DNA of 64,000 nt from Aerococcus urinaehominis (lineage in GTDB: Bacteria; Bacillota; Bacilli; Lactobacillales; Aerococcaceae): positions 310,001 to 374,000 of the forward strand of contig NZ_CP014163.1 in NCBI RefSeq assembly GCF_001543245.1. Direction: 5' to 3'. Position 1 is the first letter of the stretch. Every line of letters begins with the position of its first letter. Below, piece after piece: positions 14,582 through 23,647 of this stretch. Made by a program: the position numbers and the translations under genes. A model generated the notes under the pieces. It did not search any database and was not told the origin of the DNA. It worked only from the letters and a program-made list of their open reading frames with translations.

Positions 14582-15361
14582 CTATCTCATTACCATACCA
14601 CCGTCAATTAAAATAGCTTGTCCGGTCATATAATCTGAGTCTTCAGAAGCGAGATAGGAAACTAAACCAGCCACATCTTCAGGTTCTTGCGAACGACCCA
14701 TCAAGATGCTTGATGAGAATTGCTCGAAGGTTTCACCTGGGGCATTACCATTATATTTAGCCATCTCAGCATCAATGCGATCCCACATTTCTGTACCAGC
14801 AACACCTGGGCAATAGGCATTAACTGTAATACCTGCTTCCGCATACTCCTTAGCAGCTGATTGGGTTAATGAACGCACTGCGTGCTTAGTCATTGAATAA
14901 ATGCCTAATAAATCATAAGACTCATGACCGGCAATTGAACAAGCATTAATAACCTTGTAGATACGGTCTTTATTTTGTTTCTTCATTTGTTCAGTAGCTG
15001 CCTGGATCCCCCATAGCACACCCTTAACGTTAATTGCTACCATTTTATCAAAGGTTTCCTCGTCCACTTGAGCAAGCGGTTTAATACCTTCGACTCCTGC
15101 ATTGTTGATAAAAACATCTAGGCGTCCATATGCATCCACAGCATGAGCAACTAGGTCAAATTGGTCTTCACGTTTAGAAACATCACCTACGAAGTAGGTT
15201 GCCTCATAACCTTCATCTTGCAATTCTTTAGCCGTATTCTCAGCAGTATCTTCATGGATATCTGAAATAACAATCTTAAAACCATCTTTAGCTAAACGTT
15301 GGGCAATTCCTTTACCCAAACCAGCGCCTGAACCAGTAATCACTGCGACTCTTTCACTCAT
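14582..15361 (-). CDS. butA: Acetoin (diacetyl) reductase, short-chain dehydrogenase family
   Basis: A 259-residue SDR enzyme. The NAD(H) motif TGSGAGLGKGIA, the NNAG motif (INNAGVEG), the catalytic Ser (INACSIAGHES) and YxxxK (YSMTKHAV) are visible. The run ITVNAYCPGVAGTEMWDRID is typical of acetoin reductase / meso-2,3-butanediol dehydrogenase. It reduces diacetyl and acetoin with NADH, a redox outlet in lactic acid bacteria. The start at 15361 is set by AGGAGG; upstream in-frame codons overlap the promoter. A consensus promoter and an extended dyad lie upstream. Confidence 0.88.
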   Translation of the reverse strand: MSERVAVITGSGAGLGKGIAQRLAKDGFKIVISDIHEDTAENTAKELQDEGYEATYFVGDVSKREDQFDLVAHAVDAYGRLDVFINNAGVEGIKPLAQVDEETFDKMVAINVKGVLWGIQAATEQMKKQNKDRIYKVINACSIAGHESYDLLGIYSMTKHAVRSLTQSAAKEYAEAGITVNAYCPGVAGTEMWDRIDAEMAKYNGNAPGETFEQFSSSILMGRSQEPEDVAGLVSYLASEDSDYMTGQAILIDGGMVMR

Positions 15362-15403
15362 AGAAGTACCTCCTGAATTAAAGCCCTTACATCTTACACT
15401 AAT

Positions 15404-15432
15404 ATTATACGAATAGATAAACAAAATGGCAA
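15404..15432 (-). promoter_or_regulatory. Promoter of the acetoin reductase gene
   Basis: TTGCCA and TATAAT separated by 17 bp on the minus strand, 43 nt upstream of the start codon. Confidence 0.8.
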
Positions 15433-15461
15433 ACCATATGATTCGAAATCGAATTGATGGT
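15433..15461. promoter_or_regulatory. Extended dyad immediately upstream of the acetoin reductase -35 box
   Basis: Inner arms ATTCGA/TCGAAT (2-nt spacer) and outer arms ACCAT/ATGGT form a nested inverted repeat touching the -35 box at 15427-15432. The position suits a transcription activator. The regulator is not visible in the window. Confidence 0.5.
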
Positions 15462-15500
15462 CACTATCCTTAAAAATGTATTTAAAATATATAAGCGCTA

Positions 15501-15529
15501 TGGGCAAAACAAAGCTAATTATCTATAAT
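15501..15529 (+). promoter_or_regulatory. Probable promoter of the small lipoprotein gene
   Basis: TGGGCA (4/6) and TATAAT (6/6) with a 17-bp spacer, 32 nt upstream of the ATG. Confidence 0.55.
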
Positions 15530-15560
15530 AAGTTAACTTATACATTCGATGGAGGTCCTC

Positions 15561-15860
15561 ATGAAAAAATATGCCAGTTTACTAATTAGTTTCCTACTCG
15601 CCCTGGTACTAGTCGCCTGTCGTCCCCAGTCTAATCAGACGCATACAATAAGCGGCCAGGTGAGCCAAATTAACCCTGATGGCTTTAATTTGCGTGATCA
15701 GCAGGGCCAGGAATATCAGATTATTACGTCAACCAGTAATCAACCTGAGCTACAGGCTGGCGACCAGGTCCGAGTGGATTTTGATGGCACCATGGCCATG
15801 TCGAATCCGCCACAAATCACTAACCCAAGTGATATAGTGGTTGACAAGTCGCTTAATTGA
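15561..15860 (+). CDS. Small secreted lipoprotein of unknown function
   Basis: A 99-residue protein with a lysine start, a hydrophobic signal segment and a lipobox LVAC (Cys near residue 20), so it should be lipid-anchored outside the membrane. The mature part (about 80 residues) resembles a small beta-barrel of the OB or YobA/DUF3221 kind (SGQVSQI, GFNLRDQQGQEYQI, GDQVRVDF). That assignment is weak. The ATG at 15561 follows GGAGG by 5 nt. Its last 8 bases overlap the convergent GNAT gene. Confidence 0.75.
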   Translation: MKKYASLLISFLLALVLVACRPQSNQTHTISGQVSQINPDGFNLRDQQGQEYQIITSTSNQPELQAGDQVRVDFDGTMAMSNPPQITNPSDIVVDKSLN

Positions 15861-16362
15861 TTGCTTTTTCGTAGGCATAGCGCGGATAATTATCTTCAGT
15901 AATACTTATGCTCGTGACGTAGTTAAAAGCTTGTTTTTTTATAATATGTTGCATGGTCAGATTATCAGGATGGGTATCGATCCTTAGACTGGCCATGCCT
16001 TTTTCTTTGGCCAAATTTGTAATATCCTGGAAAATTTGCTGGCTTGCTCCTTGTCCCCGCAAGTCATCCGCTACCATCAGACGGTGAACGGCATAATAGG
16101 GCCCACTAACTTGCCAGTCATCATACTGGTCATAGCCTTTATCACCTGGTGCCAGAACACAAAAGGCTTGGACCTGGTCATCTAGTAACCAGACATGGCC
16201 CGTTTCTGTTTCAAGTACTTGCGCTAAACTAGTCAATAAGCTAGGCCGATTCTGCCATTGATCAACCCCCTGGTCAGCCAAGAATTGGCTAGCCTGGTTA
16301 AATATAGCAGCAATAGCGGGATAATCACTAGTCTCAGCAAATCGGTGAGTTAGATCTGACAT
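15853..16362 (-). CDS. GNAT-family N-acetyltransferase
   Basis: A 169-residue acetyltransferase with the acetyl-CoA loop region RLMVADDLRGQGASQQIFQ and beta-strand pattern of the GNAT fold. The acceptor is unknown. The start has GGAGG upstream, 12 nt past the stop of the permease gene, so the two are probably co-transcribed. The 3' end overlaps the convergent lipoprotein gene by 8 bp, with no terminator in between. Confidence 0.85.
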   Translation of the reverse strand: MSDLTHRFAETSDYPAIAAIFNQASQFLADQGVDQWQNRPSLLTSLAQVLETETGHVWLLDDQVQAFCVLAPGDKGYDQYDDWQVSGPYYAVHRLMVADDLRGQGASQQIFQDITNLAKEKGMASLRIDTHPDNLTMQHIIKKQAFNYVTSISITEDNYPRYAYEKAIN

Positions 16363-16374
16363 ATTAATCCTCCT

Positions 16375-17472
16375 TTAATAGGGATAAAACAATAGGGTTA
16401 AAAATACAAGTAACAATAGATTTACCAGCAAGAATACTTTCAGATAATGGTTAGTTTTTATAGCAAGAGATGGCTTTATAATATTATAGCCGATTAGGTT
16501 AGCCAAGGAGGCGACTAAACTTCCCAGACCTCCGATATTAACCCCCAGTAACAGCTGTCTTGGCCACTCTGTAAATGGCGCAATTAAAATGCTTGTCGGC
16601 ACATTTGAAATGACTTGGCTCAAGCCAACCCCCGCTAAATATGTGGTCTGCTTTTGGTTTACATTACTAGCCAACCAATCTTGGACCACAGTTAATTCAG
16701 AGAGATTACCCACTACTATAAAAAAGCTGGCAAATGTCAGCAACAGTAAGTAATCCACATGCCTAAGAAAATGGGGCCTGAACAAAAGTACAAAAACTGC
16801 AATCCCTAAACTGGCCCAGTAGACATTAATTAAACCAAAAACAGCTGCTACCATAATCAGCATACCGATACTAGCCCAGATTACCAGTCGATAATTAACT
16901 GGTTGACTAGAAAGTTGGGTACTAATAGGCGCCTTAGCCACTAGCAAACTTAAAACCATAACACCGAATAATCCAGCTAGCATTAATGGCAAGGTCCACA
17001 TCATAAATTCAAAAAAGTTGATGCCATAATGGCTGTATATCACTAAATTTTGCGGATTCGAGAAGGGAAAGAAAACACCGCCTAAATTAGCAGCTACTAC
17101 TATCAAAGCGGCACTTAAAACCCGACCTTTAAATCTAGGCAAATAACCCAGCAATTGCAGGTAAATAGGAAGCAAGGTCAAAACAGCAATATCATTCGGC
17201 AACAAGAAAGAACCTAGAAATGCTACCAGAATTAAGGCTTGAACCAAGCGACGGCTATTAGCCGATTTAGTGACTAGGAAAATAGAAGCCTGTTTCAGGA
17301 GTCCTGATTCAGCAAAAATACCCAAGACTAACATTAGGCCAAATAAAGTAACTATAACGCCATAGTTAATAAAGCGCCAATCAAAACGCCCGACTATCAC
17401 ACTAAGCAATGCTAAGCTCAAAGATAAAATGACCATACTATGTTTTCTAATGAATAAAATAAGCTGTTCCAT
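16375..17472 (-). CDS. Ion-transporter-superfamily permease (SLC13/ArsB-like)
   Basis: A 365-residue polytopic membrane protein with about 10-11 hydrophobic segments. The two similar motifs FLLPNDIAVLTLLPIYLQ and NVPTSILIAPF lie in the halves of the protein, as in ArsB/DASS-type transporters with inverted repeats. The substrate could be a carboxylate, an anion or arsenite. No ars regulator or reductase is adjacent, so arsenic resistance is unlikely to be its role. It is probably in an operon with the GNAT gene downstream. Confidence 0.75.
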   Translation of the reverse strand: MEQLILFIRKHSMVILSLSLALLSVIVGRFDWRFINYGVIVTLFGLMLVLGIFAESGLLKQASIFLVTKSANSRRLVQALILVAFLGSFLLPNDIAVLTLLPIYLQLLGYLPRFKGRVLSAALIVVAANLGGVFFPFSNPQNLVIYSHYGINFFEFMMWTLPLMLAGLFGVMVLSLLVAKAPISTQLSSQPVNYRLVIWASIGMLIMVAAVFGLINVYWASLGIAVFVLLFRPHFLRHVDYLLLLTFASFFIVVGNLSELTVVQDWLASNVNQKQTTYLAGVGLSQVISNVPTSILIAPFTEWPRQLLLGVNIGGLGSLVASLANLIGYNIIKPSLAIKTNHYLKVFLLVNLLLLVFLTLLFYPY

Positions 17473-17600
17473 GTACTAACTCCTAATTATTAAGCCTAAT
17501 TTGCCTAGTTAGTATAGCACACAGTTCAAAATAGTGTGTCGCAAAAGTCCCATAAGACTAAAGCCTTGAAGGCTGGTTAGGCCAAAAAAGTTAATGAAAC

Positions 17601-17635
17601 AAAAAGAAGCTGCGCTTCACGTCATAGCTTCTTTT
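17601..17635 (-). terminator. Terminator after the MscS gene
   Basis: The inverted repeat AAAAGAAGCT/AGCTTCTTTTT with a GC-rich interior loop is followed on the minus strand by TTTTTGTTTC. It lies about 80 nt past the stop. Confidence 0.7.
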
Positions 17636-17712
17636 CGATTCAAATTATATTTCTCTTTAAACATTTTAAGCAAATCGTCAAATCAAGACTAAACTTTTCA
17701 ATACTATAGGTA

Positions 17713-18600
17713 CTAATCCGTTTTGGGTAGATGTAGTGGCACGGGCAGCGTAATACCTTTAGCCACCATGGCATCATAAAGCTGGCATTCAATTTCAGAT
17801 GTCCTTCCAGCAATTTGGTAATAGGCCGAACAGAACTGGACAAAAATTCTAAAGCCATTATCATCCATCATAATTCTGGAGAAAGTAGCTTGTTCATTTT
17901 GAAAACCTTCAATAAAGCGTGTAAATTCTTCTAATTCCTCTTCATCGTGTTGGTCAAGGAAGGCTTGATGGTGATCAGCTGCCACCTGCTCAGCAGCCCC
18001 CAAGGCCACGTCACGGTCAGCGTCAAAGGCAATTAAAATACTTGTTTCAACTACCACGAAATCATGGTCGTGAGAGTAGTTAGTTAGAACCTTCTCAAAA
18101 ATAAATCGGTTAGGTAGAGAGATATAGCGACCAGTTGGACGAATATTTTCGACTAATCCTCCCATTTCAGCTAAATTAAATTGTAAAAAATCAAAATCCA
18201 CAACCTGACCACGTTGGCCAGCAATCTCGATTACATCTCCAATTCTAAATGGATGGCGAAAAATAGTATAGAAATAGGCTACAATATCAACGATCATGTC
18301 TTTGAGCGCCAAGGTAATGGTGGCAACCATTAGGATAATGAAAATAGCCGCCGAGCCCACACCCTGGAACCAAATGTAAATAAGTAGGACAATAGCTGGC
18401 AAAGTGATAAAGAGGCGTGATAGACGGAGAATCATAATCTCACGATCATCGTTACTAGTCAGTTTACGCGCTAACAAGCCTACCAATTTGCTGGCTAGAT
18501 AAGCTAGCGCAATGGTCCCTAGTGAAGCTAAAAGACGGCGTCCAAATTCTTCAGGATTGCTGACTCCTTCTCCCATATTATCAATAATTTCCTGGAACAA
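17713..18600 (-). CDS. Mechanosensitive ion channel, MscS family
   Basis: A 295-residue protein with three N-terminal hydrophobic segments (about 25-125) followed by the MscS beta domain (HPFRIGDVIEIAGQRGQVVDFD, then PNRFIFEKVLTNYSHDHDF). It should open under membrane tension and release solutes on hypo-osmotic shock. The start is TTG at 18600, 7 nt after AAGGAG. It is a single-gene unit, with a terminator downstream. Confidence 0.88.
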   Translation of the reverse strand: MFQEIIDNMGEGVSNPEEFGRRLLASLGTIALAYLASKLVGLLARKLTSNDDREIMILRLSRLFITLPAIVLLIYIWFQGVGSAAIFIILMVATITLALKDMIVDIVAYFYTIFRHPFRIGDVIEIAGQRGQVVDFDFLQFNLAEMGGLVENIRPTGRYISLPNRFIFEKVLTNYSHDHDFVVVETSILIAFDADRDVALGAAEQVAADHHQAFLDQHDEEELEEFTRFIEGFQNEQATFSRIMMDDNGFRIFVQFCSAYYQIAGRTSEIECQLYDAMVAKGITLPVPLHLPKTD

Positions 18601-18733
18601 ATAAACACTCCTTTAGTAATCCCATTAATTAAAGGTTAATTAAACATTATAAAACCATTCTACCACAGTCAATCACTTTAAATAAAGCAATATAAAACCT
18701 GGTAAATAGGGATAAGGCCCCACTAATAACGAC

Positions 18734-18763
18734 AAAACTGGAAGCATTTCTGCCTCCAGTTTT
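18734..18763 (-). terminator. Terminator after adhE
   Basis: The inverted repeat AAAACTGGA/TCCAGTTTT, extended by three more pairs past one mismatch, is followed by T-rich sequence. Confidence 0.8.
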
Positions 18764-18777
18764 ATTAAGCTTATTTT

Positions 18778-21420
18778 TTATTTAAGTCGGCCTGGTTTTT
18801 TCTTATAACCATAGTAGGCATCTTCTAAAATTTCTTTCATATCAGAAACAAGCGCGAGACGAGGATTAACTGGCGTACACTGATCTTCATAAGCTAAATA
18901 AGCTAGCTCTTCTGTATATTTCATGTACTCATCCTTGTCAATGCCTTGACCTTGGATAGACATATTAATACCTACTCGTTCACCCAAATCATAAACCGCC
19001 TTAGCTAACGAAGCGACACCTTCTTCAGCAGTTTCAGCTGGTAAACCTAACATTTTAGCCACATCTTGATATTTTTTATCAGCGATATAGTGGTTATATT
19101 TTGGCCAGGTGGCATGCTTAGCTGGACGGGTACCATTATACCGAATAACATATGGTAGCAGGATAGCATTGGTTCGGCCATGAACAGTATGGAAGCGACC
19201 GCCAAGCTTATGGGCTAGGGAGTGAGAAATACCTAGGAAGGCATTACCAAAGGCCATACCCGCGATAGTAGAAGCATTATGCATTTTCTCCCGCGCTACC
19301 GGATCAAAGTTATTCACTGAATCTTCTAGATATTCAAATACCATCTTAATCGCCTGTAAAGCCAAGCCATCTGTATAATCAGTTGCCATAATAGATACAT
19401 AAGCCTCTAAAGCATGGGTTAGAACATCCATACCAGTATCAGCAGCAACATGGGCTGGCACACTATCAACAAATGCTGGATCTATAATGGCAATTGTAGG
19501 CGTTAATGAATAATCTGCTAATGGATATTTCATGTTATTAGCCTTGTCCGAAATAACTGCAAATGGTGTCACTTCAGCCCCAGTACCAGAAGTTGTTGGA
19601 ATAGCAACAAATTGGGCTTTTTTACCAAGTCTAGGGAAGCGCACCGCCCGTTTTCTGATATCCATAAATTTTTGAACTAAATGACGGAAGTTTACTTGTG
19701 GTTGCTCATAGAATAACCACATAATTTTAGCCGAGTCGATAACTGAGCCTCCACCGATTGCAATAATCGTATCAGGTTGGAAGGCTCTGATGGCCTCGGC
19801 ACCACGTTCAACAGTTGTGATGTCTGGATCAGGCTCAACATCTGTAAAGGTATTATAAATAACCTTATCCTGGCGACGATCTAGTTGTTGAATCACAGTC
19901 TGTAAGTAGCCTAACTTAGCCATTGATTCGTCAGCGATAATCATTACACGGTGGGTATGCGGCATAGATTTGAGGTATTGAATTGAATTACGCTCAAAGT
20001 AAATTTTTGGTGGTACTTTAAACCATTGCATATTATTTTGCCGACTCCCCACTTTTTTGATATTTAGTAAATTCAAGGCATTGACGTTACCACCGACTGA
20101 GTTAGCTCCGTACGAACCACAACCCAATGTTAGCGATGGAATAAAAGCATTGTAAACATCCCCAATACCGCCAAAAGTTGATGGCTGGTTCCATATTACA
20201 CGGATGGCCTTGACTAATTTGCCAAATTCAACAGCTAATTCACGATCACTGGTATGAATGGCTGCTGAATGGCCTAAACCGTGGAATTCCACCATTTGAC
20301 GCGCCATATTCAAACCTTCTTGACGACTATTAGCCTTCAATAGGGCAATAATTGGTGATAATTTTTCACGGGTTAAGGGCTCTTTTTCCCCTACTTCTTG
20401 GCACTCTGCTACTAAAATATTAGTACCTTCTGGCACTTTAAAACCAGCTTGTTCAGCTATCCAAGTAGCAGGGCGACCGACGATATCTGCATTTAGATTG
20501 GCTTCGGCACAATTTTCTGAGTTAGCCTTAGCACCAAAGCAGAATTCTTCTAATTTAGCTTTTTCTTCAGCATTAACCACATATGAGCGATAAGAAACCA
20601 TTTCGGCCTTGAAATCATCATAGATTTCCTTATCAACAATTGCAGCTTGCTCAGAGGCACAAACCATACCATTGTCAAAGGATTTAGATAGGACAATGTC
20701 ATAGGCCGCTTGTTTAACGTCAGCTGTTTTTTCGACATAGGCTGGCACATTCCCAGCGCCAACACCAAGAGCTGGTTTACCACATGAATAAGCTGCTTTG
20801 ACCATAGCATTACCACCAGTGGCCAAGATCGTGGCTATATCTGGGTGGTTCATCAATGTATTAGTAGCTTCCATAGAGACTTTCTCAACCCATTGGATAC
20901 AGTTTTCAGGTGCACCCGCAGCTACCGCGGCATCACGGACAACCTGAGCGGCATGTATTGAAGATTGAACTGCAGCTGGGTGGAAAGAAAAAATGATTGG
21001 ATTACGGGTTTTTAAGGCAATCAAGGCTTTAAAGATTGTCGTCGAAGTTGGGTTTGTAGTGGGCACAATGGCACAAATTACGCCTACAGGTTCAGCAATC
21101 TCAGTAATACCTGTTGTCTTATTTTCAGAAATTACGCCCACTGTTTTTTGTTTACGCATATAGTTGCCTACATGCTCACAAGCAAATAAGTTCTTGGTTG
21201 CCTTATCCTCAAAGACACCCCTACCTGTCTCCTCAACAGCATGCTTAGCTAAGACACCATGCTGATCTAGAGCAGCTACAGATGCTGTAGCCACAATTTG
21301 GTCTATCTGCTCTTGATCTAACTCTAAGAATTCATCCAAAGCCTCCAGACCTTTGTTCACTAGGTCATCTATTACCTTAGTTACATTTTCTTCAGGCTTC
21401 TTTCCATCTTTCTTAGTCAT
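18778..21420 (-). CDS. adhE: Bifunctional acetaldehyde-CoA / alcohol dehydrogenase
   Basis: An 880-residue fusion of standard length. Residues 1-440 are the CoA-acylating aldehyde dehydrogenase, with the catalytic Cys in FDNGMVCASEQAA. Residues about 450-880 are an iron-dependent alcohol dehydrogenase (AIGGGSVIDSAK for NADH; HALEAYVS and HSLAHKLGGRFHTVHGR for metal). It turns acetyl-CoA into ethanol and reoxidises two NADH during anaerobic fermentation; the family forms spirosome filaments. AGGGGA precedes the ATG. The 316-bp upstream region holds a candidate promoter, a terminator-like hairpin and possible Rex sites. Confidence 0.97.
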   Translation of the reverse strand: MTKKDGKKPEENVTKVIDDLVNKGLEALDEFLELDQEQIDQIVATASVAALDQHGVLAKHAVEETGRGVFEDKATKNLFACEHVGNYMRKQKTVGVISENKTTGITEIAEPVGVICAIVPTTNPTSTTIFKALIALKTRNPIIFSFHPAAVQSSIHAAQVVRDAAVAAGAPENCIQWVEKVSMEATNTLMNHPDIATILATGGNAMVKAAYSCGKPALGVGAGNVPAYVEKTADVKQAAYDIVLSKSFDNGMVCASEQAAIVDKEIYDDFKAEMVSYRSYVVNAEEKAKLEEFCFGAKANSENCAEANLNADIVGRPATWIAEQAGFKVPEGTNILVAECQEVGEKEPLTREKLSPIIALLKANSRQEGLNMARQMVEFHGLGHSAAIHTSDRELAVEFGKLVKAIRVIWNQPSTFGGIGDVYNAFIPSLTLGCGSYGANSVGGNVNALNLLNIKKVGSRQNNMQWFKVPPKIYFERNSIQYLKSMPHTHRVMIIADESMAKLGYLQTVIQQLDRRQDKVIYNTFTDVEPDPDITTVERGAEAIRAFQPDTIIAIGGGSVIDSAKIMWLFYEQPQVNFRHLVQKFMDIRKRAVRFPRLGKKAQFVAIPTTSGTGAEVTPFAVISDKANNMKYPLADYSLTPTIAIIDPAFVDSVPAHVAADTGMDVLTHALEAYVSIMATDYTDGLALQAIKMVFEYLEDSVNNFDPVAREKMHNASTIAGMAFGNAFLGISHSLAHKLGGRFHTVHGRTNAILLPYVIRYNGTRPAKHATWPKYNHYIADKKYQDVAKMLGLPAETAEEGVASLAKAVYDLGERVGINMSIQGQGIDKDEYMKYTEELAYLAYEDQCTPVNPRLALVSDMKEILEDAYYGYKKKPGRLK

Positions 21421-21453
21421 TATAATTCCCCTTTACATTTTCTTTACAAGGTT

Positions 21454-21471
21454 ATGTTAAATCATTCACAA
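21454..21471. promoter_or_regulatory. Candidate Rex site upstream of adhE
   Basis: ATGTTAAATCATTCACAA matches the Rex consensus well in one half (TTCACAA) and poorly in the other. It lies 34-51 nt upstream of the adhE start. Rex control of adhE is common in Firmicutes; this site is only a candidate. Confidence 0.35.
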
Positions 21472-21537
21472 TCTTTTTTAAAGTAAAAGTTTTACCGATC
21501 ATTGAAAAAGAACAGTAATATTGGGTACGCATAAAAT

Positions 21538-21578
21538 AAAAAAAAGTCAATACCTTACTATGTGAAAAACGGTATTGA
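21538..21578 (-). terminator. Terminator-like hairpin in the adhE leader (candidate attenuator)
   Basis: On the minus strand the 8-bp stem TCAATACC/GGTATTGA (16-nt loop) is followed by C and TTTTTTTT. It lies downstream of the candidate adhE promoter (21636-21663) and 118 nt before the start codon, so it could attenuate adhE transcription. tdk has its own separate terminator further upstream. Confidence 0.55.
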
Positions 21579-21635
21579 TATATCAACATTCTTAAATAAC
21601 TATTCTGACAAGCAGATTAAAATAAATACATATTT

Positions 21636-21663
21636 TGTATACATTTAGTTATTATTTTCACAA
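21636..21663 (-). promoter_or_regulatory. Candidate upstream promoter of adhE with overlapping Rex half-site
   Basis: TTGTGA and TATACA with a 16-bp spacer on the minus strand. The -35 region TTTGTGAAAAT also matches a Rex half-site. Moderate match only. Confidence 0.4.
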
Positions 21664-21692
21664 ACTAGTAGTGTAAATTTCAATAAAATGCA

Positions 21693-21734
21693 AAACCAGT
21701 CATAAGCAATCATTTTTTCGCTTATGACTGGTTT
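21693..21734 (-). terminator. Terminator after tdk
   Basis: A 15-bp perfect stem AAACCAGTCATAAGC/GCTTATGACTGGTTT just past the tdk stop, followed on the minus strand by TTGCATTTTATT. Confidence 0.85.
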
Positions 21735-21736
21735 AA

Positions 21737-22321
21737 TTATTGGCCGTCTGGGTAGCCTTGCATATAGTGACGTCGACAAACTGGCAAATATGATTCATTA
21801 CCGCCAATTTGAATTTCATCACCTTCATATACTGGTCGTCCATCAACAATCCGCATATTCATAGTTGCTTTGCGCTCACAGTACCAGCATATCGTTTTTA
21901 TCTCTTCTATTTTATCCGCAAATTCTAGTAAGGTTTTAGAGCCTTCAAACAGATGATTTAAAAAATTATTTTTTAAACCAAAACACATCACCGGGATATC
22001 TAGTATATCTACCACCCGTGCAGCCTGAATAATTTGCGCTCGACTTAAAAACTGGGCTTCATCAATTAAGACGCAAGAAACACGTTGGTCCTCACTCTTC
22101 TTACTTACTAAATCAAAAAGATCATCCTGACTAGATAAGGCATAGGCTGGGCGCTCCCAGCCTACTCGACTAGCAATTATGCCCTGACCGGAACGATTGT
22201 CGGTTGCTGAAGTGAAGACTAAAACTTTTTTATCCTGTTCTTCATAATTATGGGCAACTTTCATCAGCTCAATTGATTTCCCTGAGTTCATTGCGCCATA
22301 TCTAAAATATAACTGTGCCAA
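21737..22321 (-). CDS. tdk: Thymidine kinase
   Basis: A 194-residue type II thymidine kinase. The Walker A loop is GAMNSGKS near the N-terminus, the Walker B segment is [10 protein letters not shown], and the zinc site is formed by CWYC and the C-terminal CRRHY. It phosphorylates thymidine in the salvage pathway. The start is TTG at 22321, 8 nt past AGGGGG, which overlaps the stop of the upstream MFS gene; the two genes are probably co-transcribed. In many Firmicutes tdk precedes prfA, but here prfA lies about 19 kb away. Confidence 0.95.
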   Translation of the reverse strand: MAQLYFRYGAMNSGKSIELMKVAHNYEEQDKKVLVFTSATDNRSGQGIIASRVGWERPAYALSSQDDLFDLVSKKSEDQRVSCVLIDEAQFLSRAQIIQAARVVDILDIPVMCFGLKNNFLNHLFEGSKTLLEFADKIEEIKTICWYCERKATMNMRIVDGRPVYEGDEIQIGGNESYLPVCRRHYMQGYPDGQ

Positions 22322-22333
22322 ATCTTTAACCCC

Positions 22334-23548
22334 CTATTTAGACTGAGCTAATTTCTTAGCAGAAAAGATAGCTAGCATAGCCAAAGCTAATAATACCATA
22401 GAAGTATAAATAGCTGGCTGAGCGGCTTGTAAAAAGTCAAAACTATAACCATATAAAGTTACTGTCAAGGCGCCACCCACACCTTGAATGACTGAAATAG
22501 CAGCAAAAGCCTTAGCAAAGGATTCTGTTCCAAAGATTTCCTTGATAAGTAACTGGGTACCTACTGCGATCATAGCATAAATTGAACCGAACAATAACCC
22601 GCCTACTAACATAATTAAAGGCGACTGGCCAATAGCTATTAGGGCCAAACCTAGTTGACAAATACAGGCAATAACTAAAAAAGCAGTCGTCGGGCTAGTC
22701 CGGTCAGAAATCGTTCCTATCCCTAATTTAAACACAATATTTCCAATCATAACCATTGATAAGAGTAGGGAACCAACTGTTAAACTAAAGCCAGAAAACC
22801 CAGCGATTGTTGGCATATGAGAAGTAAGACCAACTAAGGCCGTCGCGAACAGTCCAGCTATTAAGATTAACCAATAAACCGGTGATTGATACGAAAAAGA
22901 ACTTAAGCCATTATTTGTTTGACCAGAGCTAGGGCCCTGGCTATGCTCACTCAAGCGCTGGTAGGGCTGATGACCGACCTCTTCAGGGGTTAAAGCGAAA
23001 TCTATACTTATACAAGGAATAGCGCACAGTATCAAACCGATTGCAACAAAAATATAAGCCCAGCGCCAACCCAGATGTTCAATAATTTGCGCAATAATAG
23101 GAGAAAATAAGGCCCCCCCAATTCCAGACGAGGCAAAGATTAGACTAGAGACAAAACCATGCTTAGAAACAAACCAGTTGTTAATTAAAATCGCCATAGG
23201 CACTGTTCCAATTAAGCCCAAGGCCGCTCCACGCACAATCCCTAATAAGTTAAGCTGCCAAACAGCCGTAATTTGAGATGACAAAAATGCCGCGGCTGCC
23301 ATAAGAGCAACACCCACAATAATCAAGTGTTTGTACTTAACTCGCTGTAAAATTTTTGGTGCTAAGGGCCCTAATATGGCATTAGTGAATACTATCAGCG
23401 TCATATGTAAAGACACATCCCCATGCAAAACACCTAAGTCAGAAGCTATAGGTTCAATGAACACACTAGAAACATTAGAATTTAGTCCCCAACCAGCTCC
23501 CAACAAGAGCATGGCGGCAGCAATTAGTTTTTTATACTGCTTATCCAT
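22334..23548 (-). CDS. Major facilitator superfamily transporter
   Basis: A 404-residue protein with 12 predicted hydrophobic segments and a central hydrophilic loop (about 190-215, rich in Ser, Gln and Gly). The layout and motifs (GWGLNSNVSSVFIEPIASDLG; ASSGIGGALFSP) resemble monocarboxylate/oxalate-formate type MFS carriers. The substrate is unknown. GGAGG precedes the ATG. tdk follows within 12 nt. Confidence 0.85.
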   Translation of the reverse strand: MDKQYKKLIAAAMLLLGAGWGLNSNVSSVFIEPIASDLGVLHGDVSLHMTLIVFTNAILGPLAPKILQRVKYKHLIIVGVALMAAAAFLSSQITAVWQLNLLGIVRGAALGLIGTVPMAILINNWFVSKHGFVSSLIFASSGIGGALFSPIIAQIIEHLGWRWAYIFVAIGLILCAIPCISIDFALTPEEVGHQPYQRLSEHSQGPSSGQTNNGLSSFSYQSPVYWLILIAGLFATALVGLTSHMPTIAGFSGFSLTVGSLLLSMVMIGNIVFKLGIGTISDRTSPTTAFLVIACICQLGLALIAIGQSPLIMLVGGLLFGSIYAMIAVGTQLLIKEIFGTESFAKAFAAISVIQGVGGALTVTLYGYSFDFLQAAQPAIYTSMVLLALAMLAIFSAKKLAQSK

Positions 23549-23603
23549 CAGACAACCTCCATCTTTTTTACATTCACTTCCATACTAGCATAGAAAATAA
23601 TGA

Positions 23604-23631
23604 AGGACTAGCCAATTCAAGGGCTAGTCCT
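23604..23631. terminator. Terminator between the SprT-like and MFS genes
   Basis: AGGACTAGCC/GGCTAGTCCT forms a 10-bp perfect stem. T-rich sequence follows on both strands (CTATTTTTT on the plus strand). It ends the tex-sprT unit. Confidence 0.8.
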
Positions 23632-23647
23632 CTATTTTTTGTAAGCG

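Noticed and set aside
16375-17472. Arsenite efflux pump (ArsB) call for the SLC13/ArsB-like permease
   Set aside because: Only the superfamily is supported; no arsR, arsC or arsA is adjacent.
17640-17864. Open frame overlapping the end of the MscS gene
   Set aside because: Alternate frame of MscS and its 3' region; no ribosome site and no recognisable features.
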